Assembly: GCF_001189295.1 (NCBI RefSeq)
Contig: NZ_CP012159.1
Coordinates: 10,683,856-10,747,855 of the forward strand
Source: Chondromyces crocatus
GTDB taxonomy: Bacteria; Myxococcota_A; Polyangia; Polyangiales; Polyangiaceae
Reading direction: 5' to 3'
DNA length: 64,000 nt
Position 1 is the stretch's first letter. Every line of letters starts with the position of its first letter. The position numbers and the translations under genes are program-made. Of the stretch, positions 54,684-62,734 are shown one piece after another. The notes beneath the pieces were generated by a model. The model saw nothing but the letters and a program-made list of their open reading frames with translations. It was not told the DNA's origin and made no database searches.

Positions 54684-55976
54684 ATGGTAAAACTCCTGGT
54701 AATGCTTCGCGCTCACCTGCTCGCTCTGGTGTTGCCTGCGCTCTTTACCGGAATGTATGCCTGTGCCGCTGGAACGAGCGGCAGTCCTCTCCCCGAAGGA
54801 ACCAGCGGCAACTCCGGCGGCGACCCGGGGAGCGGCGGGTCGGGTGGCGGCGGGCTTCCTCCGGGGGACGACGGCGGCATCGATATCGACAATGACGCCT
54901 CCACCGAGGAGCCGCCCCTCGAACCGGATTCGGCGTGTGCCACGGCCGTAGAAGAGGCCGAGGCGGTGCCCCTCCCTGTCGACATCATCTGGATGGTCGA
55001 CAACTCCTCGAGCATGGCGCCCGCCGTCACGCAGATCAAACAGGGACTCAATGCCTTCGCGGCCCTCATCGCCGCCAAGTCCCTCGACTACCGCGTCATC
55101 ATGCTCTCGCTGCGCGGCAAGACCCAGTCGGGCAACCTCCACCCGATCTGCATCCCGCAGCCGCTCGCCGGGAACGACGACTGCGGCAACAGCCCGCGGT
55201 TCTTCCACTCGAGCATGAACATCTACAGCACCCAACCGCTCGAGCAGATCCTCGGCACCCTCGCGCAGACCGACGGCTACCAGCAAGGACAGGCGCGCGG
55301 TGGTGAACCCTGGGCTGGCCAGCTCCGCCCCGAAGCGACCAAGACCTTCGTCGTCGTCACGGACGACAATGCGCGCCTCAGCGCCGACAACTTCGAGAAC
55401 TTCGCGGGCGGCAAGAACCCGTACAACAACAATCAGCTCCCGCCGGGCATCCTTCGCCCCTCGTGGAATGGTCTCTTCGACGACTACGTGTTCAGCGCCA
55501 TCTATGGCTGGGGAGCGCCGAACGACCCGTCGACCAAGTGCAAGTACTCGAACCTGACCGAGCCGCCGAGTTCCGGCCCCACGTACACCACCCTGGTCGC
55601 CAAGACCGGCGGTGTGCGCGCCAAGATCTGCGACGGCCAGGCCGCCTGGGGACCGTTCTTCGATGCGGTCGCCGACGCCGTCATCGAGACCGCAAAGCTC
55701 TCCTGTGAGCTCGCCATCCCCACCCCGAGCTCTGGCACCATCGACCCCGCCAAGGTCAACGTCGCCTTCACCAGCGGCAGCGACCAGACCCTGATCAACC
55801 ACGTGCCCACCGCAGCCGACTGTGGCACGAGCGCCGCCTGGTACTACGACGACCCCGTGCACCCCACCAAGGTCATCCTCTGCCCCCAGGCCTGCGACGA
55901 CGCGCAGGACGCCATCGGTCCGAACAAGCCCGGCAAGATCGAGGTGCTGTTCGGCTGCGCGACCATCGTTCAGTAA
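54684..55976 (+). CDS. vWA-like lipoprotein
   Basis: 430 residues. A signal peptide ends in MYAC (Cys27), followed by a Gly/Ser-rich spacer. A von Willebrand A-type domain begins at about 98 with the MIDAS start D106-x-S108-x-S110 (IIWMVDNSSSM), and has a later strand KTFVVVTDDNARLS. The C-terminal part carries several Cys (TAADCGTSAAWYYDD, ILCPQACDDA) likely in disulfides. vWA domains bind partners through a metal ion, so this is probably a surface adhesion or interaction protein. The divergent FG-GAP lipoprotein may be its partner. The ATG at 54684 is chosen because it starts the signal peptide; GGAG lies close upstream. Confidence 0.88.
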   Translation: MVKLLVMLRAHLLALVLPALFTGMYACAAGTSGSPLPEGTSGNSGGDPGSGGSGGGGLPPGDDGGIDIDNDASTEEPPLEPDSACATAVEEAEAVPLPVDIIWMVDNSSSMAPAVTQIKQGLNAFAALIAAKSLDYRVIMLSLRGKTQSGNLHPICIPQPLAGNDDCGNSPRFFHSSMNIYSTQPLEQILGTLAQTDGYQQGQARGGEPWAGQLRPEATKTFVVVTDDNARLSADNFENFAGGKNPYNNNQLPPGILRPSWNGLFDDYVFSAIYGWGAPNDPSTKCKYSNLTEPPSSGPTYTTLVAKTGGVRAKICDGQAAWGPFFDAVADAVIETAKLSCELAIPTPSSGTIDPAKVNVAFTSGSDQTLINHVPTAADCGTSAAWYYDDPVHPTKVILCPQACDDAQDAIGPNKPGKIEVLFGCATIVQ

Positions 55977-56057
55977 CCCTCCCCCAGCAGCAGCTCCGAG
56001 CAGGGTGAATGGCGGCGTTGAAGACCGCCATCGGGACCCCTAAGCTCGTACGCCATC

Positions 56058-56447
56058 ATGGCCAGGCTCGTGGTCGATGGCGCAACGCTCCGATGCAATC
56101 AGGGCTCGACCCCTGGGCGCCTCTCGGTTGCGACCCCGCACGGCGTCGCTGGACAGAAGCGCCAGGCAGCGACCGTCGACGACCATCGACCCAACCTCCA
56201 CGTCGCCTCCTTCGGCATGTGCCGCTCCATGTCCAACCCACAGGTCTCCGCTGCAACCTCGGCGGCCAATGGCGTGCTGACGCCACAGCCCTGTGTGCCT
56301 GCCACCCCAGCTCCCTGGCAATCGGGGCACCGTCATGTCCGGCTCGTGCGCGGCGTCGCGCTCACGGACGACGCGACCTGCGCGTGTCAGTGGGGAGGTA
56401 CGATCGAAATCGCCGATCCAGGCGCAGGCGGCATCCAGACGCGATGA
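56058..56447 (+). CDS. DUF4280 PAAR-like type VI spike-tip protein
   Basis: 129 residues with the DUF4280 opening LVVDGATLRCNQGSTPGRLSV, a middle FGMCRSMSNPQV, and an end VALTDDATCACQWGGTIEI. The spaced cysteines in these three segments probably bind one metal ion as in PAAR proteins. The domain fills the protein, so no toxin is attached. It is the first gene of a second VgrG island and lies 90 bp before VgrG. Confidence 0.9.
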   Translation: MARLVVDGATLRCNQGSTPGRLSVATPHGVAGQKRQAATVDDHRPNLHVASFGMCRSMSNPQVSAATSAANGVLTPQPCVPATPAPWQSGHRHVRLVRGVALTDDATCACQWGGTIEIADPGAGGIQTR

Positions 56448-56537
56448 CATCGTGCGGACCGCACGACCCTGATCGGTTCTCATTCCGACGACACCACGAT
56501 TGACGTTCCGTTTCCAGACACGCTATCGCCAGAGAGC

Positions 56538-59045
56538 ATGCCCGAGCTCGACGCTTCGAAACCGTTCCAGCTGACGACGAAGCGCCTCGGTCGTGGAGCG
56601 CTCGACGTCACGCGCTTCCACGGAGAGGAGTCCCTCTCGTCGATTTATACGTACCGCATCGAAGCCCTCTCGGCGCAGCCCTACCCTGCGCTGGAGGAGG
56701 CCCTCCTCGGCGAACGTGCCGTCCTCTCCCTGGACACCGTCGCCGGCCCGCACGTCATCACCGGCGTCGTCCGCGCCACGTCCTCGTACGGTACGAGCAA
56801 CACGCCCGGCGGAAGACGCACGGCGCTCACCTTGGAGCTCGTCCCCCGACTCGCCTTGCTCTCGGAGCGCCGGACCTCTCGAATCTTTCAAGACCTCTCG
56901 GTCTCGGAGATCATCTCCCAGATCCTCGGCGAATGGCGGGTCCCGCACCGCTTCGCGCTCGCCGAGCCACGCAGCGCGTGGGAGCACTGCGTCCAGTATC
57001 AGGAGTCCGACCACGACTTCCTCTGTCGCCTCCTCGCCGCCGAAGGGATCTACTTCTACTTCGCCTTTCCTCCCGCCGACGACGCCTCACCGGATGCCGA
57101 GGAGATCGTCGTCTTCGGTGATACCCCCGCCGCACACCAGAGTCCCCCCGAGCAGTGGTTCTCACCGCCGAAGGGTTCCAAGGGCCTCCCCGTAGGCGGC
57201 GCCATGCCCTCGCTCCGCGTGTGCTCCTCGGGCGCCATGAGCGCGCTGGACACCGAGGAGCTGGTGTCCTGGTCGCGACGCCGTGCCATCGCTCGCGAGA
57301 CCGTCAAGTTCCGCGACTACCTCGCCGTCAACGCCAGGTTCGATCTGGTCGCCGACGCAAGCGGCCCGCGCGACCTCGCCATCCCGAGCCACATCGATGG
57401 CTGGCTCCCTCCCCGCCCGCTCATGGGGAACGAACTCGTCGACGACGCGACCACCCGGCGTGCACTCGAACAGGCCCGCACCGAGACCATACGCTATGAG
57501 GGTGCGGGCAACTGCCGACGCCTCCACGCAGGCCACCGCCTCCACGTCGAACATCCCGACGACCTCGGCTCTCGAGGCGACCACCTCGTGGTCCGTCTCG
57601 TCTGCGATGGGCGCACCCCCCAGCTCACGGACGACACGAACGTCTATGAAGTCCGCTTCGACGCCATCGGCGCCGAGACCCCCTGGAGACCTCCCCCGCT
57701 CCCCACGCGCCTCGCGCCACCGCTCGACACCGCCGTCGTGGTGAGCCCCGGCGGCGGCGATACCCATACCGATGCCCTCGGCAGGGTCCGCGTCCAGTTC
57801 CGCTGGGACCTCGACCGCACGCTGGACATCGGTCGCTCCTGCTGGCTGCGCGTCGCCCAGGCGTGGTCCGGCGCAGGCTTCGGGACGCACTTCTTGCCGC
57901 GCGCTGGCATGGAGGTCCTGGTGAGCTACCTCGGCGGTGACATCAACCGACCGATCATCATCGGCTGCGCGCCCAACAGCTCCAACCCGGGTCCCTTCTC
58001 CCTGCCCGCCGAGGCGGACAGGAGCGGCATCGTCTCGCGCTCCACCCCGCGCGGCGACGGAGGGAGCGCCATCATCTTCGACGACACCTCGGCGAGCGAG
58101 TGCCTCCTGATCACGGCCCAGCGCGATCTCGAGACCACGGTCCCCAACGAGCACAGGACCCAGGTCGCCGGCCATCAAACGATCAACGTCGCCAAGGATC
58201 GCAAGCTCACCGTCGAGGGGCATTGCGTCGACGTCATCGCCGGCGACGAGGATCGCACCATCGGTGGGCACGCCCGGCAGACCATCTCGGGGCGCTCCTC
58301 GCAGAAGGTCGCAGGGCACGCCGCGTCCAGCTACGAGGGCGGCCTCGGGGTGAACGTGAAGGGGCGCGCCGCGCTCCACGTCGATGGCGATGCCGAAGCC
58401 CAGGTGAACGGCCTGCTGAACGCCCAGGTCGAGGACGACGCCATCGTACGAGGCGGCGGACACACCGTCCTGCTCGTCGGCACCCACGCCGCCCCCCGCT
58501 CCATGTTGCTCCACGTCGAAGGCACCAGCGTCTCGGAGGCCACGCGCACCCTGGAGCTGACGTCCGACGAAGCGATCCGCCTCCGCTGCGGCGACTCGTC
58601 GATCGTCCTCACCCCCACGGCCATCCAGCTCGTGGCCCCGAAGGTACGCATCGACGCGGGCATCGTGGAGACCGACGGTGACACCTTGAACCTCAAGGCC
58701 AGCAAGCTCGCTCGCCTCGAAGGCAAGAAAGCGTTCGTCCTTTCCCAGGGGGCCTCGGTCTGCCTCACGGCCGACGTGAAGATCGACGGCGGCACCGTCT
58801 ACCTGAAAGAGCCGCCCGATGCGAGTGACGGCCCCGAAGCGCGGCGCGCGCCACCTCCCCCCACGCAGATCAAGCTCACCGATCAGGATGGGAATGCGCT
58901 TCCAAGCGAACGCTATCTGCTCATCCTCGACGACGGAACCGAGCGCGCCGGGGTGCTGGACGAGAACGGAGAGGCGACCGTCCACGGCCTCGAAGGCAAA
59001 GCCAAGATCCACTTCCCCGAGCTGCCCTCACGCGCAGGAGGCTGA
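56538..59045 (+). CDS. vgrG: VgrG type VI secretion spike protein with transthyretin-like tail
   Basis: 835 residues. The gp27-like part (about 10-370) includes GVVRATSSYG, SRIFQDLSVSEIISQIL and CVQYQESDHDFLCRLLAAEGIYFYF. The gp5 OB-fold (about 395-490) has GRVRVQFRWDLDRT, SCWLRVAQAWSGAGFGTHFLPRAGMEV and IIIGCAPN. A beta-helix follows to about 755 (GHQTINVAKDRKLTVEGHCVDVI). The last 60 residues (IKLTDQDGNALPSERYLLILDD, then VLDENGEATVHGL) form a transthyretin-like fold, found in other VgrGs as a site that holds an effector. Three bp separate it from the LysM gene. Confidence 0.95.
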   Translation: MPELDASKPFQLTTKRLGRGALDVTRFHGEESLSSIYTYRIEALSAQPYPALEEALLGERAVLSLDTVAGPHVITGVVRATSSYGTSNTPGGRRTALTLELVPRLALLSERRTSRIFQDLSVSEIISQILGEWRVPHRFALAEPRSAWEHCVQYQESDHDFLCRLLAAEGIYFYFAFPPADDASPDAEEIVVFGDTPAAHQSPPEQWFSPPKGSKGLPVGGAMPSLRVCSSGAMSALDTEELVSWSRRRAIARETVKFRDYLAVNARFDLVADASGPRDLAIPSHIDGWLPPRPLMGNELVDDATTRRALEQARTETIRYEGAGNCRRLHAGHRLHVEHPDDLGSRGDHLVVRLVCDGRTPQLTDDTNVYEVRFDAIGAETPWRPPPLPTRLAPPLDTAVVVSPGGGDTHTDALGRVRVQFRWDLDRTLDIGRSCWLRVAQAWSGAGFGTHFLPRAGMEVLVSYLGGDINRPIIIGCAPNSSNPGPFSLPAEADRSGIVSRSTPRGDGGSAIIFDDTSASECLLITAQRDLETTVPNEHRTQVAGHQTINVAKDRKLTVEGHCVDVIAGDEDRTIGGHARQTISGRSSQKVAGHAASSYEGGLGVNVKGRAALHVDGDAEAQVNGLLNAQVEDDAIVRGGGHTVLLVGTHAAPRSMLLHVEGTSVSEATRTLELTSDEAIRLRCGDSSIVLTPTAIQLVAPKVRIDAGIVETDGDTLNLKASKLARLEGKKAFVLSQGASVCLTADVKIDGGTVYLKEPPDASDGPEARRAPPPPTQIKLTDQDGNALPSERYLLILDDGTERAGVLDENGEATVHGLEGKAKIHFPELPSRAGG

Positions 59046-59048
59046 CCG

Positions 59049-59675
59049 ATGCCGTACCACGTCGTGCGTCGAGGCGAGCACCTCGAACGAATCGCCCACC
59101 GGGTCGGCGCGACCCCCGATGCCATCTGGAACGCCAAGCAGAACGAGCGCCTGCGCGAGCTCCGCGGCGATGGCCACATCCTCGCCCCGGGAGATCTCCT
59201 GTTCATCCCACGACGCAAGGCCCCGGCCGCGCGGGACCTCACCGTCGGCGCGCCCAACCACTTCACGGTGAACGTCCCCAGGACCCGGGTCGAACTCACC
59301 CTCGTCGACGGCGACGAGCCCATCGCGAACGAACCCTTCCGCGTGCTCGAAGTCCCCTCGGCGTCCGGCCAGACCGACGGGGACGGCAAGCTTTCCATCG
59401 ACCTTCCGGTCGCGCTGCGCCGGGTGCGCCTCCACCTCGAACAGCGGGACGTCGTCCTCCCGCTCGTCGTCGGAGGCCTCGACCCGCTCCACGAGGTGAC
59501 CGGCGTGCAGATGCGCCTGCTCCACCTGAACCACTACCACGGCCCTGTCGACGGTCGCTTGAGCGCTGCGACCCAGACCGGCCTCAAGCACTTCCAGCGC
59601 GCCTGCGGCCTCGTGCCTTCGGGCGTCCCCGACGCGGCCACCCTCGACGCCTTGCGCGAGGCTTACGGCGCCTGA
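59049..59675 (+). CDS. LysM and peptidoglycan-binding-domain protein
   Basis: 208 residues. An N-terminal LysM module (YHVVRRGEHLERIAHRVGATPDAIWNA) is followed by a central beta-domain (TRVELTLVDGDEPIANEPFRVL) like the transthyretin-like tail of the VgrG just upstream. The C-terminus is a PG_binding_1 helix bundle (GPVDGRLSAATQTGLKHFQRACGLVPSG). There is no signal peptide. In VgrG islands such proteins are delivered cargo parts or adaptors that place an effector at peptidoglycan. AGGAGG lies about 8 nt before the start. It is in the same operon as VgrG and the 1008-residue protein. Confidence 0.92.
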   Translation: MPYHVVRRGEHLERIAHRVGATPDAIWNAKQNERLRELRGDGHILAPGDLLFIPRRKAPAARDLTVGAPNHFTVNVPRTRVELTLVDGDEPIANEPFRVLEVPSASGQTDGDGKLSIDLPVALRRVRLHLEQRDVVLPLVVGGLDPLHEVTGVQMRLLHLNHYHGPVDGRLSAATQTGLKHFQRACGLVPSGVPDAATLDALREAYGA

Positions 59676-59701
59676 GCCGAACGACGACCGGAGGAGGACC
59701 G

Positions 59702-62700
59702 ATGAGCGACGAGAGCCCCGATGGACAGCCCGACGACGATCTCGACGGGTCATGGAACGACGATGCCCCCCTCGGAGAGGGCGGCCCCTCGCGCCGCCTC
59801 CCCATCGCCGCGAGCGACACGGCCGTCGCCACGGGCCATCCCCAGACCGTCGCCCTCCCCGCCCGCTACCTGATCGTCGTCACCGTCCGGGATCGCGCCG
59901 GCTCGCCCCTCGAAGAAGCCCCCGTCACCTTCACCACCGATGGCTCTGCGATCGGCACCGCCACCACCGACGCCACCGGTCTCGTCCCACCGCGCCTCGT
60001 CGCCCCGCGGGCCCTGCTCGAAATCAGCGCAACCTTCCCCGCCCCGCCCCCGGACGCCGAACCCACACCTGGCGGCTTCGGAGAAGGTGAGGATGAAGCC
60101 CGCGTCAGCCTCGACCTCGACCAGCTCGCCGCGCTCGCCGTGCCCTTGAACCCCGGCCCGGAACACCCGACGTTCGATGGCGTCGAGCGCGTCAAAGGCG
60201 TCGTCTACCTGACGCTCCAGCCAGTCCTCCGCTACTACCCCCGGCACCTCTTCCCCTGGCAGAACAAGATCCTCCGGCAGCTCATTTACCGGAAAGACGA
60301 GCAAGGACCTTCGGACCAGGGGCGGACCCGCTCGGGCACCGGAAACGCCGAGAGCGACGCCGATGTGAAGGACACCCAGGACCGCAAGGAGCGCCTGCGA
60401 GACTTCATCGCCCACTACCGCCTGCGCGTCGCCGACGCCGCCTCCATCGACGACTTCCGTCGACGCCATCGCTCACCGAAACCAGACACCTCACCGCACG
60501 AGACGAGCGACGCCACCCCGCACGAGCTCGCCATCGAGGCCGACCGGAAAGCCAAACAAGAGCGGCTGGAGCAGCTCGACCGCGCCGACCGCATCGACGC
60601 CCGTCTCAGCTGGCTCAAGAACCGTATCGCCCGGCGGCCCAAGAACGCGGTCGCAGGCGCCACACGGTCAGCGCCTCGCAACGCCAGGGACAAGGTGGGC
60701 CATGATGTCGCCGCCGGAGAGAATGCTCGCGCCGAACTCGCCACCCCCGAGGGCTCACCCGACGCACTGCCGCCCATCCGCACCGACGACGACGTCCACG
60801 AGTACGAAGATCTCACGCAGCGCAAAGCGCTCCTCGGAGAGACCAGCACCCAGAAGACCCGTCTGAGTGAACGCCGGAAGATCCAGGAAGAACTCAAGAA
60901 GACCGGCAAGCGCCTGGAGCGCGCCGCTTACCTCGCGCTCACCCATGGCCAGCTCCTCACCTACATCCATGACGAGATCTTCGCGAAAGACCCCAGCGAA
61001 GAGGTGATCCCCGGCTGGGTCCGCTACGCCGTCCTGCATTACTCGGGGCTCCGTTATGCCGGCGCCCACAACGCCTACTACCCGCCCCACCTCCTGGTCC
61101 TCACGCTGAGAGCCCGCGAGATCGACGAGCGCGAGATCCCGACGGCCGGCGCGCTCGATCCTCAGCGCATCGCCATCCACGTCCAGGCGCTCCGCGCCCT
61201 GCTCACGGCGAACCCCGACCTCTCCAGCCGCGCCTTCAAGGGAAGCCGGACCAAGGCAAGGCCATCCCGCACGAATCCCCTCGCCCCCCTGGTCGAAGCC
61301 GAGACCGCCCTGGCGAACCACAACACCGCCGCGGCAGCGAACGTCGTGCGCCACCTCCTGCACAACCTCGCCATCATCTGGACCGAGCGCATGGATGACC
61401 CAGCCACGACGCTGGCCGCGCTCTCGCCCCCCTTGCCAGAGGTCCCGTACCCCTCGCTCCCGCAGCGGGAGGCGTGGGGACTCCTCGTGCGCTGGCGGGA
61501 CACAGGCAAGCTACCCGCCGAAGCATGGCCTGGCGTGGTGCAGTACACCGAGCTGCGCAACGACTTCGTGAACGTCGCCGAGGTGACCCCCACGAAGTCC
61601 CCCAAGCCCCCCGCGGCGCCGCAGGACCAGGAGACCGGCGGCGAGACCCCACCGCCGTCCCCCGCCGCCTCGTCGGGTCGCTGGCCCGTGCGCGCCCCCA
61701 GCCTGGAGGGCAAGGTCGTCGACGAGAACCCGACGCTCGCCTGGCTCTTCCGGGAGAAGGCGCAGCAGAAATGGAAGTCCAAGCAGAAGCAGGACCTCGG
61801 GATCGTCACCTCGCGCGCCGTGTGCAACCAGATCACCGAGATGGTGGCCGCGGCCCGGAACGTCCAGCTCGACGGCGGACTGACGGCCAACGCCGGCTAC
61901 GACTACGACGACCGGGAAGCGGACGACGACGAGGAGGCCCGGGCGAGCCAGGACAGCGCCGCCTCGCTGGCGTCTCGCTTCCGGCTCTTCCGGCCCAAAT
62001 CTCAGCGCGATCTCCAGCCAGGTGACGTGATGCTGTTCCTCACGTGGCGTCAGATCGGCAGCAAGGACGACCCCTGGTCGCTCGTCTCCCTGCGTACCCC
62101 CATGCCGATGCGCGTCGGCTTGCTGGACCACGCCCCCGTGGACGGGCGGCGCGGGCCCGCCATGACGACCCAGCGCCACGAAGCCGAGATCTCCGCCCAG
62201 GTTCTCGATGCCGTCCTGCAGCACGGCACCTCGGACACCGCGCTCCGCTTCGTGGAGGAGCACGAGCTGAAGCGCGGCAGAGGCATCCGCCCCTCCCCCC
62301 TCCCGCGCGACGCCCTCGGCACCAGGACCCCTGGACTCATCAGTGCCCAGGACCAGCTCGGCGTCGCGCGCACCCTCCTCAGCGGCGCCAGCAAGAACAG
62401 CGCAGCCTTGAAGTACATGCTCGTCCGTCGCCGCCCTGACGCCGTGTACTACAACGAGGTCCTCGCCTGGGCGCACGCGGCCACGGTCATCGACATCCCA
62501 CCGAAGCAGGGAGACCTGATCGCAGTCTTCGAGACCAACGAGCCCACCGGCATCAACATTCGTCCCTGGCGCGCCTACGGGCACCAGGACCCCGAACGGC
62601 GCCCCTACTGGGATGTCGTCTACGGACGCCCCGCGCGCGCCACGAAGGCACTGTCCCATCTCGCCTACTACCTCGACAGGAGCAACCTCCTCTACGAGGC

Positions 62701-62728
62701 CCACCTCCCCCCCGACGAAGACGGCTGA
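59702..62728 (+). CDS. Large protein of unknown fold, candidate type VI cargo
   Basis: 1008 residues, with GGAGGAGG before the ATG. Residues about 40-145 form an Ig/Big-1-like beta domain (YLIVVTVRDRAGSPLEEAPVTFTTDG). The long middle is charged and helical (KQERLEQLDRADRIDARL, KLRSERRKI-type stretches). Residues about 690-1000 may be the active part. They contain SRAVCNQITEMVAAARN (Cys near 706), then LQPGDVMLFLTW (near 772) and RVGLLDHAP, a spacing loosely like Cys-His peptidases of the CHAP or NlpC type. That reading is weak. There is no signal peptide or recognised toxin domain. Its place directly after VgrG and a LysM protein makes it the likely effector of this island. I saw no immunity gene. 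Confidence 0.85.
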   Translation: MSDESPDGQPDDDLDGSWNDDAPLGEGGPSRRLPIAASDTAVATGHPQTVALPARYLIVVTVRDRAGSPLEEAPVTFTTDGSAIGTATTDATGLVPPRLVAPRALLEISATFPAPPPDAEPTPGGFGEGEDEARVSLDLDQLAALAVPLNPGPEHPTFDGVERVKGVVYLTLQPVLRYYPRHLFPWQNKILRQLIYRKDEQGPSDQGRTRSGTGNAESDADVKDTQDRKERLRDFIAHYRLRVADAASIDDFRRRHRSPKPDTSPHETSDATPHELAIEADRKAKQERLEQLDRADRIDARLSWLKNRIARRPKNAVAGATRSAPRNARDKVGHDVAAGENARAELATPEGSPDALPPIRTDDDVHEYEDLTQRKALLGETSTQKTRLSERRKIQEELKKTGKRLERAAYLALTHGQLLTYIHDEIFAKDPSEEVIPGWVRYAVLHYSGLRYAGAHNAYYPPHLLVLTLRAREIDEREIPTAGALDPQRIAIHVQALRALLTANPDLSSRAFKGSRTKARPSRTNPLAPLVEAETALANHNTAAAANVVRHLLHNLAIIWTERMDDPATTLAALSPPLPEVPYPSLPQREAWGLLVRWRDTGKLPAEAWPGVVQYTELRNDFVNVAEVTPTKSPKPPAAPQDQETGGETPPPSPAASSGRWPVRAPSLEGKVVDENPTLAWLFREKAQQKWKSKQKQDLGIVTSRAVCNQITEMVAAARNVQLDGGLTANAGYDYDDREADDDEEARASQDSAASLASRFRLFRPKSQRDLQPGDVMLFLTWRQIGSKDDPWSLVSLRTPMPMRVGLLDHAPVDGRRGPAMTTQRHEAEISAQVLDAVLQHGTSDTALRFVEEHELKRGRGIRPSPLPRDALGTRTPGLISAQDQLGVARTLLSGASKNSAALKYMLVRRRPDAVYYNEVLAWAHAATVIDIPPKQGDLIAVFETNEPTGINIRPWRAYGHQDPERRPYWDVVYGRPARATKALSHLAYYLDRSNLLYEAHLPPDEDG

Positions 62729-62734
62729 GGCACC

